64,000 bases of DNA, taken from Algoriphagus boritolerans DSM 17298 = JCM 18970. GTDB lineage: Bacteria > Bacteroidota > Bacteroidia > Cytophagales > Cyclobacteriaceae. The translations under genes and the position numbers were made by a program. A model generated the notes under the pieces. That model saw only the letters and a program-made list of their open reading frames with translations, did not search any database and was not told the origin of the DNA. How positions within the stretch are numbered: position 1 is the first letter of the stretch; each line of letters begins with the position of its first letter. The stretch covers positions 186,001-250,000 of the forward strand of contig NZ_FNVR01000003.1 of NCBI RefSeq assembly GCF_900108085.1, given 5' to 3'. This document shows positions 61,505 through 64,000 of the stretch, piece by piece.

Positions 61505-63397
61505 ATGCCTCAAACCAAAAAGTTCATCATTGATTTTGACAGTACCTTTACACAAGTAGAAGCCCTGGACATTCTCGGGGAAATCAGCCTGATCAACGAC
61601 CCGGAAAAAGTCAAAAAACTCCAATCCATTAAGGACATCACGGACAAAGGAATGGAGGGATCCATCACGTTTCGTGAAAGTTTGGAACTAAGATTAGAGA
61701 TCCTCAAAGCCAGCAAAACACAAATTACAGACCTGATTGCTGCGCTTAGGCAAAAAGTATCCAAATCCTTTGAACGAAATAAAGAATGGCTTCAGGAAAA
61801 CGCCAAAGACATTTACATCATTTCCAACGGGTTTAAGGACTTCATACTTCCAATTGTTTCTGAGTATGGCATTCTGAAAGAAAATGTCTTTGCAAATGAG
61901 TTTGTCTATGACGAGGCGGGAAATATTGTCGATTTCAATCGTGAAAATCCGCTCTCCAAAAACAATGGCAAGACTGAAACGATCAAAAATGTAAATTTGG
62001 AAGGGGATATTTATGTCATTGGTGATGGCTACACTGATTATGAAATAAAGGCATCGGGACTTGCCAATAAATTCTATGCATTTACGGAAAATGTCTCCAG
62101 ACCAAAAGTCGTGAGCCGAGCCGATCACATTGCCCCAAGTTTTGACGAAATCCTTTATATCAACAAGTTGAACACGAAATTTTCTTACCCAAAAAGCCGA
62201 ATTAAGGTCCTCCTTCTGGAAAATGTACATCCCATTGGAATCCACCTCCTTCAAGAGGAAGGCTATGAAGTAGAGGTAATCTCCAGCGCATTAAGCGAAG
62301 AAGAACTTAGGGAAAAAATCAAGACTGTTTCCATTCTTGGAATCAGATCTAAAACAAACGTGACCAAAAAGGTTCTGGAAAACGCCAACCGGCTTTTGGC
62401 AATTGGTGCTTTCTGCATCGGAACCAACCAAATCGACTTGGAAGAATGCGAGCGAAAAGGAATTGCGGTTTTTAACGCACCCTTCTCAAATACGCGATCT
62501 GTAGTAGAGATGGCCATCGCTGAGATCATTTTCCTCATGCGAAGATTGCAGGACAAATCTGTCGGCATGCACGTGGGCATTTGGGATAAATCCGCTTCAG
62601 GGTCTTTTGAAATCCGAGGGAAAAAACTTGGAATCGTAGGATATGGAAATATCGGAGCTCAGCTTTCTGTATTGGCAGAAAACATGGGAATGAACGTATT
62701 CTATTACGATGTGATCGAAAAACTTGCCCTTGGAAATGCCACTAAAGTAGATTCCTTGGATGAATTGGTTTCGACTTGTGACATAATCTCACTTCATGTA
62801 GATGGGCGAAAAGAAAACAGACACCTGATGGATCGAGAGAGAATCGGAAAGATGAAACCGGGTGCTATTTTAATCAACCTCAGCCGAGGTCACGTGGTCG
62901 AGATTCCTGCACTTAGAGACGCCATACTTTCAGGACATTTGGGAGGTAGCGCGGTGGATGTGTTCCCCGAAGAACCAAAAAACAACAAGGAGTCGTTTGA
63001 GTCAGAATTAAAAGGTTTACCAAATACCATCCTGACTCCACATATTGGAGGCAGCACACTGGAGGCTCAGGAAAATATCGCAAGATTTGTTCCTGGCAAA
63101 ATCATGGAATACATCAATACGGGCAACACGTACAATTCGGTCAACTTCCCAAATATCCAATTGCCATTCCTGCATGACGCCCATCGCTTGATTCACATTC
63201 ACCACAACGAACCAGGTGTATTGGCAAAAATCAACCAAGTGCTTGCCAGCTTCAACATTAACATCGTAGGACAATACCTCAAAACCAATGAAAAGATCGG
63301 CTATGTGATCACGGATATCGATAAGGTCTATAAAGCAGAAGCCATTGAGGCATTGAAAACTATTCCGGGAACGATTCGCTTTAGGACGCTATATTGA
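61505..63397 (+). CDS. serA: Phosphoserine phosphatase-like/D-3-phosphoglycerate dehydrogenase fusion
   Basis: 630 residues. The N-terminal ~215 are a HAD phosphatase of the SerB type: motif I D10-x-D12-S-T, motif II Ser107 (IIISNG), motif IV G-D-G-Y-T-D (173-178). Residues ~232-545 are phosphoglycerate dehydrogenase: NAD loop G-I-V-G-Y-G-N-I-G (376-384), Arg461 and His513 (T-P-H-I-G-G), with an ACT domain at 560-630. One polypeptide would then carry out the first and last steps of the serine pathway, SerA and SerB. Similar fusions occur in Bacteroidota. Confidence 0.9.
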   Translation: MPQTKKFIIDFDSTFTQVEALDILGEISLINDPEKVKKLQSIKDITDKGMEGSITFRESLELRLEILKASKTQITDLIAALRQKVSKSFERNKEWLQENAKDIYIISNGFKDFILPIVSEYGILKENVFANEFVYDEAGNIVDFNRENPLSKNNGKTETIKNVNLEGDIYVIGDGYTDYEIKASGLANKFYAFTENVSRPKVVSRADHIAPSFDEILYINKLNTKFSYPKSRIKVLLLENVHPIGIHLLQEEGYEVEVISSALSEEELREKIKTVSILGIRSKTNVTKKVLENANRLLAIGAFCIGTNQIDLEECERKGIAVFNAPFSNTRSVVEMAIAEIIFLMRRLQDKSVGMHVGIWDKSASGSFEIRGKKLGIVGYGNIGAQLSVLAENMGMNVFYYDVIEKLALGNATKVDSLDELVSTCDIISLHVDGRKENRHLMDRERIGKMKPGAILINLSRGHVVEIPALRDAILSGHLGGSAVDVFPEEPKNNKESFESELKGLPNTILTPHIGGSTLEAQENIARFVPGKIMEYINTGNTYNSVNFPNIQLPFLHDAHRLIHIHHNEPGVLAKINQVLASFNINIVGQYLKTNEKIGYVITDIDKVYKAEAIEALKTIPGTIRFRTLY

Positions 63398-63422
63398 TTT
63401 TACCTTAGTCATAAAACAGCAA

Positions 63423-63448
63423 AAGCCCCGGATTTTCGGGGCTTTTTT
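63423..63448 (+). terminator. Rho-independent terminator
   Basis: AAGCCCCG / CGGGGCTT stem with an intervening GATTTT loop and a T-run. It lies 25 bases after the SerB-SerA stop. Confidence 0.9.
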
Positions 63449-63464
63449 GGTTAGTTACTCAATA

Positions 63465-64000
63465 TCAGTCTGTGCGATATAGCTCCTTATAATACTCCTG
63501 ATACGCTCCGGAGGTCACATGGTCCAGCCATTCTTCATTGGCTAAATACCAGTCAATCGTGATGTCGATTCCTTCGTCAAACTGTAAGCTTGGCTCCCAA
63601 CCCAACTCTTTTTGGATCTTGCTCGCATCGATCGCATAGCGGTGGTCGTGGCCCGCACGATCTTGAACAAAGGTGATGAGTTTCTCTGAAGTACCTGCTT
63701 CCCGTCCCAGCTTTTCATCCATTTTCTGACAAAGCAATCGCACGATATCGATGTTTTTCCACTCGTTGAATCCTCCGATATTGTAGGTTTCACCAGCTTT
63801 ACCCTTGTGAAAAACAATATCAATCGCTCTCGCGTGATCTTTGACAAACAACCAATCTCGCACATTTTCGCCTTTTCCATAGACTGGAAGCTGTTTCATG
63901 TTTTTGATATTGTTGATGCAAAGGGGAATCAGTTTTTCGGGAAATTGATTGGGGCCGTAATTGTTAGAGCAATTGGAGACCACTATTTTCATTTTGTAAG
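63465..64000 (-). CDS. rfbB: dTDP-glucose 4,6-dehydratase, 3' part (5' end beyond the window)
   Basis: The frame is open at the window edge, so the ATG at 63992 is internal. The visible 175+ residues include VVSNCSNNYGPNQFPEKLIP, GKGENVRDWLFVKDHARAID, and YNIGGFNEW, continuing through AGHDHRYAIDASKIQKELGW, the characteristic C-terminal half of RfbB/RmlB. The catalytic Y-x-x-x-K and NAD loop lie outside the window. It makes dTDP-4-keto-6-deoxyglucose for surface polysaccharide biosynthesis. Confidence 0.93.
   Translation of the reverse strand, partial: YKMKIVVSNCSNNYGPNQFPEKLIPLCINNIKNMKQLPVYGKGENVRDWLFVKDHARAIDIVFHKGKAGETYNIGGFNEWKNIDIVRLLCQKMDEKLGREAGTSEKLITFVQDRAGHDHRYAIDASKIQKELGWEPSLQFDEGIDITIDWYLANEEWLDHVTSGAYQEYYKELYRTD

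Overview
This 64 kb window is chromosomal DNA of a Bacteroidota, most likely a Cytophagales (Cyclobacteriaceae/Algoriphagus-like) bacterium. The signs are a type IX secretion C-terminal domain, lipoproteins with Bacteroidota-style signal peptides, TAnnTTTG-type -7 promoter elements, a 58-residue histone H1-like protein, DUF983/DUF4920/DUF1573 proteins, an arsenosugar cluster and a sphingolipid/sulfonolipid-type oxoamine synthase. The genus is an inference from gene content only. No phage, conjugative element, CRISPR array, rRNA or complete insertion sequence is visible.

Layout. 1-8.5 kb: biotin carboxylase with the start of a DUF1015 gene, an alpha-oxoamine synthase for long-chain bases, the H1-like protein, a secreted M1 peptidase and a sortilin-type beta-propeller protein. 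8.8-14.7 kb: the most notable region. An MmgE/PrpD protein is followed by a tight four-gene operon: a GNAT-type protein, a homologue of cyanobacterial aldehyde-deformylating oxygenase (ADO), a homologue of cyanobacterial acyl-ACP reductase (AAR), and a BtaA-like SAM-dependent 3-amino-3-carboxypropyl transferase. ADO and AAR keep the cyanobacterial order and all the ligand/catalytic residues I can align. This suggests a fatty-aldehyde or alkane-type lipid pathway outside cyanobacteria, coupled to an aminocarboxypropyl lipid modification. 14.7-28.4 kb: a deleted amino-acid permease remnant, TspO-like, DinB-like, muramidase, DEAD-box helicase, gamma-glutamyltransferase, two phosphoesterases, and a divergent pair of tryptophan dioxygenase and glutaryl-CoA dehydrogenase-like genes. 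28.5-40 kb: an inverted-repeat element, an IunH-like secreted protein, a type IX-secreted phosphoesterase interrupted by one stop codon, DUF1573, trpS, a PIG-L deacetylase, a HEAT-repeat cytochrome lipoprotein and two identical tRNA-Glu genes. 40-46.6 kb: GAPDH, then an arsenosugar biosynthesis cluster (peroxidase-like protein, ArsS, TIGR04282 and TIGR04283 glycosyltransferases, ArsM) with a VOC protein and a DUF6134-like protein. 46.8-53.5 kb: a peroxiredoxin interrupted by one stop, and hexuronate catabolism (KDPG aldolase, KDG kinase, altronate dehydratase, tagaturonate reductase). 53.5-64 kb: a TetR/ABC/HlyD/TolC export operon, small conserved proteins, an interrupted pseudogene, DUF4920, a SerB-SerA fusion and the 3' part of rfbB.

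Two patterns cut across the window. First, three otherwise intact reading frames (32461, 47038, 60339) each carry a single in-frame stop that one C-to-T or G-to-A transition would explain. They are either real nonsense mutations or sequence errors. Second, an intergenic repeat recurs at 35.8, 44.3-44.5, 46.2 and 51.7 kb, each time abutting a minus-strand start codon.
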